From NCBI RefSeq assembly GCF_000012745.1, contig NC_007404.1:2356001-2420000 (forward strand): a stretch of 64,000 nucleotides of DNA. The letters run 5' to 3'. Position 1 is the first letter of the stretch. Every line of letters begins with the position of its first letter. Positions 53,055-62,790 of this stretch are shown here, piece after piece. The DNA is from Thiobacillus denitrificans ATCC 25259 (GTDB taxonomy: Bacteria > Pseudomonadota > Gammaproteobacteria > Burkholderiales > Thiobacillaceae). A program made the translations under genes and the position numbers. Under the pieces are notes generated by a model. It saw only the letters and a list, made by a program, of their open reading frames with translations. It did no database searches and was not told the origin of the DNA.

Positions 53055-53757
53055 GTCGTCTCAGTTCCTCGTCGAGCGCGGCAAGACGCGCCGGCGTGCC
53101 GACGTCGGTCCAGCGCCCGCTGTAATGTTCGCCGCTGACCCGGGCCGCGTCCATCGCCTGCCGCAGCAGCGGCGCGAGCGGCGCCTTCTCGCCCGCGCGT
53201 AGGTCGGCGAAAAGCGCGCGCCGGTAGACGCCGATGCCGGAAAAGGTCAGGCGAGATGACTCGGCGGCCTGCTCGCCGCTTTTCACCCGGCCGTCTTCGA
53301 GCACGAAATCGCCGTTGGGGTGCTGCGGCGGGTTGTCGACCATGACGAGATGGGCCTGGTCGCCGCCTGCGGCGAGCCAGGTGAGCGGCTCGGCCAGGCG
53401 CCCGAAGTCGTAGTCGGTATAGATGTCGCCGTTGACGACGGCAAAGGCCTCGCCACGGATCAAGGGCAACGCGGTCGCGATGCCGCCCGCCGTTTCGAGC
53501 GCGCTCGCTTCGCGCGAATAATCGATTGCAACGCCCAAGGCCGCGCCATCGCCGAGCGCCGCCTCAATCTGTTCGCCGAGATGCGCGTGGTTGATGACGA
53601 CGTGGCGGAAGCCGGCGGCGCGCAGCCGTTCGATGTGCCAGACGATCAGCGGTTTTCCGCCCACGTGCAGAAGCGGCTTGGGCGTGTGGTCGGTCAGGGG
53701 ACGCATGCGTTCGCCGCGACCCGCCGCAAGGATCATCGCCGAGGGCGCAACGCTCAA
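53044..53757 (-). CDS. murU: N-acetylmuramate alpha-1-phosphate uridylyltransferase (MurU)
   Basis: MurU makes UDP-MurNAc in peptidoglycan recycling. The protein has 237 residues from TTG 53757 (TTGA overlap with amgK, AGGCGGGG upstream) or 230 from ATG 53736; I prefer TTG because relatives have residues before MILAAG. Nucleotidyltransferase signature MILAAGRGERMRPLTDHTPK, GGKPLIVWHIERL, and the metal Asp in VVNGDIYTDYDF are present. The pairing with amgK makes the function firm. Confidence 0.92.
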   Translation of the reverse strand: MSVAPSAMILAAGRGERMRPLTDHTPKPLLHVGGKPLIVWHIERLRAAGFRHVVINHAHLGEQIEAALGDGAALGVAIDYSREASALETAGGIATALPLIRGEAFAVVNGDIYTDYDFGRLAEPLTWLAAGGDQAHLVMVDNPPQHPNGDFVLEDGRVKSGEQAAESSRLTFSGIGVYRRALFADLRAGEKAPLAPLLRQAMDAARVSGEHYSGRWTDVGTPARLAALDEELRRHAA

Positions 53758-54746
53758 AACGTGTACCCCGCCTGCGGCTGCCTGTCCTGCAGCGCGTCGA
53801 GCAGCAGCAGCAAGGGCTTGAGTTCGTCGTAGCGCCCGCACACGCTGCGCAGGTAATGCATGACGAGCGGCATGTCCTTGAGATAGCCGTCCTTGCCGTC
53901 GCGGTGGTAGAGGCGCGCGAAGATGCCGAGCACCTTGAGGTGGCGCTGCGCGCCCATCCATTCGAAATCGCGCCAGAAGTCGCCGAAATCCGCGGCGACC
54001 GGCAGACGCGCGGCGCGCGCCTTCTCCCAGTAGCGGATTACCCAGTCGAGCTGCCGCTCCTCGTCCCACTGGATGTAGGCGTCGCGGTAGATCGACGCGA
54101 GGTCGTAGGTGATGGGGCCAAAGACCGCGTCCTGGAAATCGAGAATGCCCGGATTCGGATCGCTGACCATCAGGTTGCGCGAATGCCAGTCGCGGTGCAC
54201 GTAGACCTGCGGCTGCGCCAGGTTGTTGGTGAGCAGGCGTTCGAACACGGTGTCGAGCGTGGCGCGCTGCGCGGCGTTGAGCTCGACACCGAGATGTTTC
54301 GCCACGTACCACTCGGGAAACAGCATAAGTTCGCGGGTCAGCAGCGCGCGATCGTAGTCGGGCAGGACGCCCGGCCGGCTCGCCAACTGGATACGGATCA
54401 GCGCGTCGTTCGCCGCCAGATACAGCTCGCGCGCCGTGCTCTCATTCAGGGCCGACAGATAGGTGGTATGACCGAGATCGGTCAGCAGCAGAAAGCCCTG
54501 ATCCAGATCCTGCGCCAGCACCTCGGGGACGTGGACGCCGGCGTCGCCGAACAGCCGGGCGACCGCGATGAACGGCCCGCAATCCTCGTGCGCCGGCGGC
54601 GCATCCATCACGATATAATCGCGGCCTTTGGCAGTGACGCGAAAATAGCGGCGAAAGCTTGCGTCGGCCGACGCCGGGGCGATGTCGACGGTTTCCTGGC
54701 CCAGCTGACGCGCGGCCCAGGCCTCCAATGCTTGCAAACGTTCCAC
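53754..54746 (-). CDS. amgK: N-acetylmuramate/N-acetylglucosamine anomeric kinase (AmgK)
   Basis: AmgK phosphorylates recycled cell-wall amino sugars at C1, feeding MurU. The 330-residue protein belongs to the aminoglycoside phosphotransferase fold: ASADASFRRYFRV near 25-37, Brenner motif VYVHRDWHSRNLMV near 195-208 (catalytic Asp), GILDFQDAVFGPITYDLAS with the metal Asp. It heads a minus-strand run of seven genes and is divergent from lptD across only 42 bases. Confidence 0.93.
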   Translation of the reverse strand: MERLQALEAWAARQLGQETVDIAPASADASFRRYFRVTAKGRDYIVMDAPPAHEDCGPFIAVARLFGDAGVHVPEVLAQDLDQGFLLLTDLGHTTYLSALNESTARELYLAANDALIRIQLASRPGVLPDYDRALLTRELMLFPEWYVAKHLGVELNAAQRATLDTVFERLLTNNLAQPQVYVHRDWHSRNLMVSDPNPGILDFQDAVFGPITYDLASIYRDAYIQWDEERQLDWVIRYWEKARAARLPVAADFGDFWRDFEWMGAQRHLKVLGIFARLYHRDGKDGYLKDMPLVMHYLRSVCGRYDELKPLLLLLDALQDRQPQAGYTF

Positions 54747-54788
54747 TGCCGGTCGGCTCCGAATAACGAACTCCGGATTTTACATCGC

Positions 54789-56975
54789 TTGTCCGCCTTG
54801 CCCGGTTTCACGCTCGCTGCGCTGTTGCTGAACGTCTCCCTCGCGGAGGCGAACGGGCTCGTGCTGAAGAAGGACCTCGAACTGAAGGGTTCGACCGTTG
54901 CCGGGAAGGAGGCGCCGCTCTTCCTCACCGCCGACCGGATCGACTCGACGGCCGTGGGCATCATCGAAGCGGCCGGCCGCGTCGAGGCACGCCAGGCCGG
55001 GCGCAACTTCTTCGCCGACTGGCTGCGCTACGACACCCGCGAGAACAGCGTCCAGGCGCGCGGCAAGGTCCGGCTCGAACAGCCGGCCCTGCTCGTGACC
55101 GGCGACTCGCTGGACATCGATCTCGATACCTACAGCGGACAGCTCGCCGCACCCGTCTACCGCTTCGTCGGCCAGCCGGGACGCGGCGACGCCGAGCGCA
55201 TCGACTTCATCGACGAAAACAATTTCAGCCTGGCCGACGCGACCTATACGACCTGCTCGGTCGAGGACGAGGACTGGTACCTCAAGATCGCCGACCTCGA
55301 CATCGACCGCGGCCGCGACGTCGGCACCGCCCACCACGCGTCGCTGCGCTTTCTCGGCGTACCGATCCTGTATACGCCGTGGATGAGTTTTCCGCTCGGC
55401 GACGCGCGCAAGAGCGGCATCCTCGCGCCGACGATCGGCACGACCGAACGCAGCGGCCTCGACATCGTCGTGCCGTATTACCTCAACCTCGCGCCCAACT
55501 ACGACGCTACGCTCTACCCCCGTCTGCTGTCGAAGCGCGGCGTGCAGCTCGGCGGCGAATTTCGCTATCTGCTCGAAGACGCCCGGGGCGTGAACCGTGT
55601 CGAATACCTCGACGACAGCGAGGCCGCGCGGACGCGCTGGAGCGTCGCGCTCAACAACAGCTATCGGCTGAACGCGAACACCCAGGCCGGCATGCTGTTC
55701 GACCGCGTGTCCGACGACGACTATTTCCGTGACCTCTCCAACCTGATCTCGATCACGTCGCTCAGCCACCTCAACCGCGAGGTATGGGTGACGACGCAGC
55801 ATGCCCACTGGAACGCCGAGCTGCGCGCACAGAGCTTCCAGACCCTGCAGGACTCGACCGCGTCGACGCCGATCGCCGAGCCCTATGCGCGCCTGCCGCA
55901 CGCCCGTCTCGGTGCGGCCCAGACCTTCGGCCGATTCGAGTTCACGCTTGAAAGCGAAGCGACGCGCTTCGCCCATCCGACGAAGACCGAGGGAACGCGC
56001 GTCCTCGCCTACCCGACGCTGCGCATGCCGCTCGTCAACGATTACGGCTTCCTCACCCCGCAGATCGGCTGGCACAGCACCTATTACGCGCTCGACGAGA
56101 GTGCGGCCGACGACAATATCGTGCGCAACCTGCCGATCTTCAGCCTCGACAGCGGCGTCGTGTTCGACCGGCCGATGCGCTTTTCGGGCGTCGATTTCGA
56201 ACAAACGCTCGAACCGCGCGTCTACTACGTCTACGCGCCCTATCGCGATCAGGACGACATTCCGATCTTCGACACCGGGCTGCTCGATTTCAGCTACGCG
56301 CAGATGTTCACGCCGAACCAGTTCATCGGCGGCGACCGCATCAACGACGCGAACCAGCTGACCGTCGCCGTGACGAGCCGTTTCGTCGAGGCCGAAAGCG
56401 GGCTCGAGCGCCTGCAGGTCACGCTCGGCCAGCGCTACTACTTCACGCCCCAGCGCGTCACGCTGCCCGGCGTCGACCCCCGGAGTGACAACACGACCGA
56501 CCTGCTCGCGGCCGTGAGCGGACAGATCACGCGAGACTGGCGCATCGACACGGCCTGGCAGTTCGACACCCAGAACGGCACGGTCATCCGCCAGAACCTC
56601 GGCGCGTCCTACCGTCCGGGCCCCGGCCGCGCGATCAACTTCGGCTATCGCTTCATCGACCAGACCACCGAGCAGGTCGACGTGTCCGCGCAGTGGCCCC
56701 TGGGCAGGCGCTGGTACGGCATGTTCCGCTACAACTACTCCTTCCAGGACGACAAGCTCGTCGAAGGGCTTGCCGGCCTTGAATACAATGGCGGCTGCTG
56801 GGCGCTGCGCACCGTATTCCAGCGCCTTGCCACGAAGGAAGACCAGTCGACCGACGCGCTGTTCTTCCAGCTCGAGCTCAACGGCATGGGCCGCCTCGGC
56901 TCCAACCCGCTCGACGTTTTGAAACAAAGTGTTCCCGGATACAGGCCAAGCAATGAAATTCTTCCAACGCCCTGA
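54789..56975 (+). CDS. lptD: LPS-assembly outer-membrane protein LptD
   Basis: LptD forms, with LptE, the channel that inserts lipopolysaccharide into the outer leaflet. The protein has 728 residues from TTG 54789. A hydrophobic signal (LAALLLNVSLAEA) is followed by the periplasmic OstA-like domain (about 30-180; GIIEAAGRVEARQAGRNFFA, LLVTGDSLDIDL) and a large beta barrel (ATYTTCSVEDEDWYLKIADL to the C-terminal FFQLELNGMGRLG). No ATG fits; ATT at 54777 would add ILHR, giving the basic residue expected in a signal peptide. The 3' end overlaps surA. Confidence 0.93.
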   Translation: MSALPGFTLAALLLNVSLAEANGLVLKKDLELKGSTVAGKEAPLFLTADRIDSTAVGIIEAAGRVEARQAGRNFFADWLRYDTRENSVQARGKVRLEQPALLVTGDSLDIDLDTYSGQLAAPVYRFVGQPGRGDAERIDFIDENNFSLADATYTTCSVEDEDWYLKIADLDIDRGRDVGTAHHASLRFLGVPILYTPWMSFPLGDARKSGILAPTIGTTERSGLDIVVPYYLNLAPNYDATLYPRLLSKRGVQLGGEFRYLLEDARGVNRVEYLDDSEAARTRWSVALNNSYRLNANTQAGMLFDRVSDDDYFRDLSNLISITSLSHLNREVWVTTQHAHWNAELRAQSFQTLQDSTASTPIAEPYARLPHARLGAAQTFGRFEFTLESEATRFAHPTKTEGTRVLAYPTLRMPLVNDYGFLTPQIGWHSTYYALDESAADDNIVRNLPIFSLDSGVVFDRPMRFSGVDFEQTLEPRVYYVYAPYRDQDDIPIFDTGLLDFSYAQMFTPNQFIGGDRINDANQLTVAVTSRFVEAESGLERLQVTLGQRYYFTPQRVTLPGVDPRSDNTTDLLAAVSGQITRDWRIDTAWQFDTQNGTVIRQNLGASYRPGPGRAINFGYRFIDQTTEQVDVSAQWPLGRRWYGMFRYNYSFQDDKLVEGLAGLEYNGGCWALRTVFQRLATKEDQSTDALFFQLELNGMGRLGSNPLDVLKQSVPGYRPSNEILPTP

Positions 56976-58263
56976 ACGACGCCTCAAGCAGTGGGGACTG
57001 GCGCTTCTCCTCGCCGCGTCGGCGCTCCTGCCCGCACGCGCCGACGTCGTGCCGCTCAACCACATCGTCGCGGTCGTCAACGACGAAGTCATCACCCGCC
57101 AGGAACTCGCCAAGCGCTACGACGAGGTCGTGCGCAACCTGTCGCGGCAGAACACGCCGCTGCCGCCGCGCAACGTGCTTGAAAAGCAGTTGCTCGAACG
57201 CATGGTCACCGAACTTGCCCTGCAGCAGCATGCCCGCAACACGGGGGTGCGCGCCGACCCGACGCTGGTCGAGCGCGCGCTGCAGCGCATCGCGGCGCAG
57301 AACAAGCTTGACATGGCGGGCCTGCAGGCGGCCCTCGAGAAAGAGGGCCAGACGCTCGACGGCATGCGCAATACGATCCGCAACGAGCTCCTCATCGCGC
57401 GCGCGCGCGAGCGCGACGTCGACAACCGCATCTCGGTCAGCGACGCCGAAATCGACGGCTATCTGCAGACGCAGGCGCAGCAGGGTGCGGAAACCGAATA
57501 CAACTTCTCGCACATCCTCGTCAGCGTTCCCGAGAACGCGTCGCCCGAGCAGATCAGGGAGCGCCGCGCCCGCGCCGAGGACATACTGGCCCAGCTCGCG
57601 GCGGGCGCCGATTTCGCGCAGTTGTCGGCGAGCCATTCCGACGCGCCCGACGCGCTGAAGGGCGGCAATTTCGGCTGGCGCGCGAGCGGCAAGCTGCCGG
57701 CGCTGTTCGTCGAGGCGCTGAAGCCGATGCAGCCCGGGGAGATCAGCCCCCTGCTGCGCAGCGGCAACGGTTTCCACATCCTCAAGCTCGTCGACAAGCG
57801 CGGTCTGGACGCCACGCTCAGCGTCACCCAGACGCATGCGCGGCACATCCTGATCAAGACGAACGAAATCACCTCCGAAGCCGACGCGCGCAACCGCCTG
57901 CTGCAGCTGAAGGAGCGCATCGACAACGGCGTCAAGTTCGACGAGCTCGCGCGTCTGCACTCCGAGGACGCGAGCGCGTCGAAAGGCGGCGACCTCGGCT
58001 GGATCAACCCGGGCGACACGGTCCCCGACTTCGAGAAGGCGATGAACGCGCTGCAGCCCGGCGAGGTCAGTGCGCCGGTCCAGTCGCCCTTCGGCTGGCA
58101 CCTGATCCAGGTCCTCGAACGCCGTGACCAGGACGTGACGCAGGAGCGCCAGAAGCTGATGGCGCGCCAGGCGATCCGCGAGCGCAAGGCCGAAGAGGCC
58201 TTCCAGGACTGGGTCCGGCAGATACGCGACGCCGCCTACGTCGAACTGCGCCCGATCGATTGA
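56953..58263 (+). CDS. surA: Periplasmic chaperone and peptidyl-prolyl isomerase SurA
   Basis: SurA escorts outer-membrane proteins, including LptD, through the periplasm. The 436-residue precursor has a signal peptide (QWGLALLLAASALLPARA), an N-terminal chaperone domain (about 30-165), two parvulin domains (YNFSHILVSVPENAS from about 180; THARHILIKTNEITS from about 290) and a short C-terminal helix. The start overlaps lptD by 23 bases; an ATG eight codons earlier is less likely, as it adds an acidic stretch before the signal. Confidence 0.95.
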   Translation: MKFFQRPERRLKQWGLALLLAASALLPARADVVPLNHIVAVVNDEVITRQELAKRYDEVVRNLSRQNTPLPPRNVLEKQLLERMVTELALQQHARNTGVRADPTLVERALQRIAAQNKLDMAGLQAALEKEGQTLDGMRNTIRNELLIARARERDVDNRISVSDAEIDGYLQTQAQQGAETEYNFSHILVSVPENASPEQIRERRARAEDILAQLAAGADFAQLSASHSDAPDALKGGNFGWRASGKLPALFVEALKPMQPGEISPLLRSGNGFHILKLVDKRGLDATLSVTQTHARHILIKTNEITSEADARNRLLQLKERIDNGVKFDELARLHSEDASASKGGDLGWINPGDTVPDFEKAMNALQPGEVSAPVQSPFGWHLIQVLERRDQDVTQERQKLMARQAIRERKAEEAFQDWVRQIRDAAYVELRPID

Positions 58264-58288
58264 CGCCCGCTACGGCCGTGCGCGCACC

Positions 58289-59275
58289 GTGAACCCGCCC
58301 GTTGTCGCGCTGACCGCCGGCGAGCCGGCAGGCGTCGGCCCCGACCTCTGCATCGCCCTCTCGCAGCGGCCGCTGCCGTGTCGCATGACCGTCCTCGGCG
58401 ACGTGCAAGTGCTCGAGGCGCGCGCCCGCCAGCTCGGCGTCGAGGTCGAATTCCTCGCTGGGGAGTCCGTCCCCGAACATCGGCCGGGGGCGCTCCACGT
58501 CCGTCATATCCCGGCCGCGGCAGCCGTGAATGCAGGCCAGCTCGACCGCCGCAACAGCGCGCACGTGCTGGCGCTGCTCGACGCCGCGCTCGCCGGCTGC
58601 ATGGGCGGCGCCTACCAGGCACTGGTGACCGCCCCGGTGCACAAGGGCGTGATCAACGATGCGGGCTTTCCCTTCACCGGCCACACCGAATATCTCGCCG
58701 ATCACAGCGGGACGCCGCGGGTCGTCATGATGCTGGCCGGCGGCGGGCTGCGCGTCGCGCTCGCGACGACGCACCTGCCACTGCGCGCGGTCGCCGACGC
58801 GATCACGCCGGCACTTCTCGACCAAGTCGTTCGCATCCTGGCTGCCGAGCTGGCGCGCAGATTCGGCCTTGCGCGCCCCCGCATCGCCGTCGCCGGCCTC
58901 AACCCGCACGCCGGTGAATCGGGCCATCTCGGGCGCGAGGAGATCGAGATCATCGAACCCGCGCTCGCGCGCCTGCGCGCCGAAGGTTTCGACCTCGTCG
59001 GCCCGCTGCCCGCCGACACGCTGTTCTCGCGGATACGCCTCGACCCCTGCGACGCGGTGCTGGCGATGTACCACGATCAGGGGCTGCCCGTGCTGAAATA
59101 CGCGAGCTTCGGCAGCGCGGTCAACATCACGCTCGGCCTGCCCTTCATCCGCACCTCGGTCGACCACGGCACGGCGCTCGACCTCGCCGGCAGCGGCCGC
59201 GCCGAAGTCGGCAGCCTCGTCGCCGCGATCGCAATGGCGACCGAGATGGCCACCCGGGACGCGGTGGCTCCCTGA
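58289..59275 (+). CDS. pdxA: 4-hydroxythreonine-4-phosphate dehydrogenase (PdxA)
   Basis: PdxA carries out an NAD-dependent oxidation in vitamin B6 synthesis. The 328-residue protein starts at GTG. It has [12 protein letters not shown] (9-20, Ala where most have Pro), [45 protein letters not shown] with a metal His, and [19 protein letters not shown]. It follows surA by 25 bases in the conserved surA-pdxA-rsmA order. Confidence 0.95.
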   Translation: MNPPVVALTAGEPAGVGPDLCIALSQRPLPCRMTVLGDVQVLEARARQLGVEVEFLAGESVPEHRPGALHVRHIPAAAAVNAGQLDRRNSAHVLALLDAALAGCMGGAYQALVTAPVHKGVINDAGFPFTGHTEYLADHSGTPRVVMMLAGGGLRVALATTHLPLRAVADAITPALLDQVVRILAAELARRFGLARPRIAVAGLNPHAGESGHLGREEIEIIEPALARLRAEGFDLVGPLPADTLFSRIRLDPCDAVLAMYHDQGLPVLKYASFGSAVNITLGLPFIRTSVDHGTALDLAGSGRAEVGSLVAAIAMATEMATRDAVAP

Positions 59276-59309
59276 GCCGCCCCAACCCTCGGTCTCCGCC
59301 TCACCAGCC

Positions 59310-60077
59310 ATGCACACACCGCGCAAACGCTTCGGCCAGAATTTCCTGATCGATGACGGCATCGTCCATGCGATCGTCAACGCGATTCACCCACAGGCCG
59401 GCGAGACCGTGGTCGAAATCGGCCCCGGGCTCGGCGCCCTGACGCGCCCGCTGCTCGAACGCCTGCCCCACCTCCATGCCGTCGAACTCGACCGCGACAT
59501 CATCGCCCGCCTGCGCAGGGCCTGGCCACCGGAACGGCTCACACTCCACGCCGGCGACGCGCTCAAGTTCGACTTCGGCAGCCTCGGCGACGACCTGCGC
59601 ATCGTCGGCAACCTGCCCTACAACATTTCGACGCCGCTGCTGTTTCATTTGCTCGAATTCGCTCCACGTATCCGCGACATGCATTTCATGCTGCAGAAGG
59701 AGGTCGTCGAGCGCATGGTGGCCTCACCGGCAACGGCCGACTACGGGCGCCTTTCGATCATGCTGCAGCGCCGATTCCACATGGAATGGCTGCTCGACGT
59801 GCCGCCCACGGCCTTCGATCCGCCGCCGAAAGTCGAGTCGGCGGTGGTGCGCCTGATTCCCAAGTCGACGGCCGAGGTCCCGTCCGTCGACGAGGCGCTT
59901 TTCGCGCGCGTCGTGGCCGCCGCCTTCGCGCAGCGGCGCAAGACGCTCAGAAACACGCTTTCCGCACTGATGCGCCCCGAGGATTTCGTAGCGCTCGGAA
60001 TCGATCCGGGCCTGCGCGCGGAGGCGCTGCACGTCGCGGACTACGAGGCGATCACGGCATACCTGGCCACACGCTGA
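59310..60077 (+). CDS. rsmA: 16S rRNA dimethyladenosine transferase (RsmA/KsgA)
   Basis: RsmA dimethylates two adjacent adenines near the 3' end of 16S rRNA. The 255-residue protein begins [20 protein letters not shown]. It has SAM motif [18 protein letters not shown] (about 34-51), GDALKFDF, catalytic motif [18 protein letters not shown] (about 98-115), and [14 protein letters not shown]. It is last gene of the lptD-surA-pdxA-rsmA group. Confidence 0.97.
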   Translation: MHTPRKRFGQNFLIDDGIVHAIVNAIHPQAGETVVEIGPGLGALTRPLLERLPHLHAVELDRDIIARLRRAWPPERLTLHAGDALKFDFGSLGDDLRIVGNLPYNISTPLLFHLLEFAPRIRDMHFMLQKEVVERMVASPATADYGRLSIMLQRRFHMEWLLDVPPTAFDPPPKVESAVVRLIPKSTAEVPSVDEALFARVVAAAFAQRRKTLRNTLSALMRPEDFVALGIDPGLRAEALHVADYEAITAYLATR

Positions 60078-60278
60078 AAAGCGCGCTCTACGCAAAAACC
60101 CTGAGACCGTCACGCTATTGCGGGCGCGCACGTCCGTTATGATTGAAGGGTTCGTGCTTGCACGCCGAAGCGGGCAAAGCGGTCCGTGCCGCGGGAGAAG
60201 TTCGACAGGTGAACCTGTTGCTCCGACTGCCACGCTGCTGCGTGGGCCGACACCTTCACTACAGAAAAGGAGCTATCC

Positions 60279-60956
60279 ATGCATAAGCCTTATCTCGCCG
60301 CGCCCTTGCTGACTGCTCTTCTCATCGCCGGCTGCGCCACCAACGATCTCGGCGAACCGCGCGAACTGAGCAAGACGCAAAAGGGCGCCATGATCGGCAC
60401 GGTCAGCGGTGCTGCGCTCGGCGCCATCATCAACCACAAGAATCGCGGCAAGGGCGCGCTGATCGGCGCGGTCGGCGGCGGTCTCACGGGCGCCGGCGTC
60501 GGCTACTACATGGACCAGCAGGCCAAGGACCTGCAGAAGCAGCTGCGGCCCGAAATCGAGCATGGCGACATCAGCGTCGAAAAACGCGCCAGCGACAACG
60601 CGCTGCTCGTCAGCATGACCGCCAGCACCGGCTTCGACAACGATTCGGCGGCGCTGAAGGCGGGCTATCTGCCGACGCTCGACAAGATTTCGCGCGTGCT
60701 GAATCAGTATGGCAAGACGACCGTGACCGTGATCGGGCATACCGACAGCGTCGGCACCACGCAGTACAACCAGGCGCTCTCGGAACGGCGCGCACAGTCG
60801 GTCCTCGACTATTTCGCGTCGCAGAAAGTCAATCCGCTACGCCTCGAATCCTACGGCAAGGGCGAAACCGAGCCGCGTGCCGACAACAGCACCGAAGACG
60901 GCCGTCGGCTCAACCGGCGCGTCGAATTGTGGATCCTGCCCGTGGTCTCGGGCTGA
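60279..60956 (+). CDS. OmpA-family outer-membrane lipoprotein (YiaD-like)
   Basis: This 225-residue lipoprotein has signal and lipobox LLIAGC with C19 as the acylated residue. A glycine-zipper region follows (about 35-80; MIGTVSGAALGAII, GALIGAVGGGLTGAGVGYYM). The C-terminal OmpA domain (about 110-220) has TVTVIGHTDSVGTTQYNQAL and NRRVELWI, which binds peptidoglycan. GGAG precedes the ATG. It has its own 200-bp leader after rsmA. Confidence 0.93.
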   Translation: MHKPYLAAPLLTALLIAGCATNDLGEPRELSKTQKGAMIGTVSGAALGAIINHKNRGKGALIGAVGGGLTGAGVGYYMDQQAKDLQKQLRPEIEHGDISVEKRASDNALLVSMTASTGFDNDSAALKAGYLPTLDKISRVLNQYGKTTVTVIGHTDSVGTTQYNQALSERRAQSVLDYFASQKVNPLRLESYGKGETEPRADNSTEDGRRLNRRVELWILPVVSG

Positions 60957-60988
60957 CCCACCCCCCCAAACATCAGGAAAACCGGAAC

Positions 60989-61585
60989 ATGATCGAAACC
61001 CAAGCCCACTTCGACCAGGCCATGGCCTTGTTCGACACGGCCAATGCCGAAGATCCCAACCAGCAGGACGGCCAGCCCAAGGAACTGCTCTATTCGCAGC
61101 GCATGTCGGACATGCTCGCGCGTTTCGCCCCCGACGCGTCGGAAGCGGCGCAGCTCGCCGTGCGCGCGCAGCACATCCGGCGCTGGACCGTTCCGCGCAA
61201 CAGCTATCCGATGACCAAGGAGGGCTATCACGCCTGGCGCACCGGCCTCTACAAGTTCCACGCCGACACGGCCGGCGATCTGATGCGCCAGGCCGGCTAC
61301 GACGAGGCGATGATCGAGCGCGTGAAGAAAGCCGTCGGCAAGCGCGGCATCAAGGTCAACGCCGAATCGCAGCTCCTCGAGGACATCGCCAACCTGGTCT
61401 TCATCGAGCATTACATGCTCGACTTCGCGCAGAGCAAGCCCGAGTACGACGAAGCGAAGTGGATCGACATCATCCGCCGCACCTGGAGCAAGATGTCGAA
61501 GGACGCGCAGGCCTTCGCGCTGGCCGGCAAGATCAAGCTCCCCGAGCCCCTGATCCCGCTGATCACCAAGGCGATCAGCGACTAG
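60989..61585 (+). CDS. DUF4202 protein
   Basis: This 198-residue, mostly helical soluble protein of unknown function has characteristic stretches QPKELLYSQRMSDMLARFAP (about 28-47), LAVRAQHIRRWTVPRNSYPM (about 56-75) and LLEDIANLVFIEHYMLDFAQ (about 132-151). The His, Arg and Asp/Glu pattern (AQHIRRW, LVFIEHY) resembles an HD-like metal or phosphate site, which is only a guess. GGAAAACCGGAA precedes the ATG. It is 32 bases after the OmpA-like gene and may be co-transcribed. Confidence 0.82.
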   Translation: MIETQAHFDQAMALFDTANAEDPNQQDGQPKELLYSQRMSDMLARFAPDASEAAQLAVRAQHIRRWTVPRNSYPMTKEGYHAWRTGLYKFHADTAGDLMRQAGYDEAMIERVKKAVGKRGIKVNAESQLLEDIANLVFIEHYMLDFAQSKPEYDEAKWIDIIRRTWSKMSKDAQAFALAGKIKLPEPLIPLITKAISD

Positions 61586-61594
61586 GGACGGCCC

Positions 61595-62008
61595 CTACTC
61601 CGCCCACTCCTTGACCCAGCCGGCCGTTCCCTTCTGGATGAACTCGATCGGATAGCCGTCGGGGTCCTCGACGAAGGCGATGACCGTGCTGCCGTTCGCC
61701 ATCGGGCCTGCCGGGCGCAGGATGCGCACGCCCTTGTCGGCGGCCGCAGTGCAGGCTGCCGCGGCGTCGTCGACCTCGATCGCGATATGGCCGTAGCCCG
61801 TGCCGATCTCGTAGCGGTCGACGCCCCAGTTGTAGGTCAGTTCGAGCACGGCGGCCCGGTCTTCGGGCTCGTAGCCGAGGAAAGCGAGGGTGAACTTGCC
61901 GTCCGGGTAGTCCTTGCGGCGCAGCAGCGTCATGCCGAGGACGCGGGTGTAGAAGTCGATCGAGCGGTCGAGATCGCCGACCCGCAGCATGGTATGGAGT
62001 AGTCGCAT
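61595..62008 (-). CDS. gloA: Lactoylglutathione lyase (glyoxalase I, GloA)
   Basis: GloA converts the methylglyoxal-glutathione hemithioacetal to S-lactoylglutathione. The 137-residue protein is a two-repeat VOC enzyme with metal ligands His and Glu: [19 protein letters not shown] (3-21), [28 protein letters not shown] and GYPIEFIQK at the end. It is convergent with the DUF4202 gene, nine bases apart, with no hairpin between. Confidence 0.95.
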   Translation of the reverse strand: MRLLHTMLRVGDLDRSIDFYTRVLGMTLLRRKDYPDGKFTLAFLGYEPEDRAAVLELTYNWGVDRYEIGTGYGHIAIEVDDAAAACTAAADKGVRILRPAGPMANGSTVIAFVEDPDGYPIEFIQKGTAGWVKEWAE

Positions 62009-62108
62009 GAGTGGTCTCCGTTCGGTTTTCGACGTGCCGTCCCCGCTTTGTCGGACTCGGTGCGTCTGCCGTATTCAGTCTAGATAGTCGGCGGACAGGA
62101 AAACATTT

Positions 62109-62762
62109 TTACAGCCGGAACAGTGCCGCGCCGACGCGGCGCAGTTCGGCACGGCGCACCAGCGCGTCCGGGCAGAGCTGTGCGACCTGCTGCCAGAAGC
62201 GCGGCGAATGGTCCAGGTGCACGAGATGCGCGAGTTCGTGCGCGGCGACGTAGTCGATGAGCGCGAGCGGCGCCTGCACGAGGCGCCAGTTGAGACGGAT
62301 GTGGCCGCGCCGGGTGCAACTGCCCCACTGCGTCCGCGCGTCGGAAAGCGCGAAACGGCTCGGGCCACGACCGAGCCGTCGAGCCAGTCGCGCGATCCGC
62401 CAGGCGAGGACGCGCGCCGCGCGATTACTCAACCACTCCCTTAGCAGCGCGTCGGCGTCCTGCCCCGCGGGCAGGTAGACCCGCAGGGTCGCGCCGACGC
62501 GCTGCACCTCGCCGAACAGCGAAGGCCGGATGTCCAGTGCGAGTTCGCGACCGAGATAGCGGATTTGCGTCGCCGCGTCACATTCTGGCGCGCGCAGCTG
62601 CATGCGTTGCCAGGCGCGCGCGAGCCAGCCGTGCTGTTCGCGGACGTAGCGCTCGATCTCGGCGCGCGGGGTCCAGCTCGGTGCGTGAATGCGCACTTCG
62701 CCCGCGGTGACGGTCAGGCCCAGCGTCTGGCGGCGGCGCGAGCGGCGCAGGCGGTATGGCAC
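62109..62762 (-). CDS. YgjP/DUF45-type zinc metalloprotease-like protein
   Basis: This 217-residue protein starts at GTG. Zinc motif HELAHLVHLDHSPRFWQ near 184-200 is HExxH-like (HELAH) with the third His in DHSPRFW. The family core RTQWGSCTRRGHIRLNWRLV precedes it. The family is annotated as metallopeptidase or, in E. coli YgjP, as a UTP pyrophosphatase. It lies 28 bases after plsC on the same strand. Confidence 0.9.
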   Translation of the reverse strand: MPYRLRRSRRRQTLGLTVTAGEVRIHAPSWTPRAEIERYVREQHGWLARAWQRMQLRAPECDAATQIRYLGRELALDIRPSLFGEVQRVGATLRVYLPAGQDADALLREWLSNRAARVLAWRIARLARRLGRGPSRFALSDARTQWGSCTRRGHIRLNWRLVQAPLALIDYVAAHELAHLVHLDHSPRFWQQVAQLCPDALVRRAELRRVGAALFRL

Positions 62763-62790
62763 GAGCGCCTCGCCGACGGCGAGGACGCCG

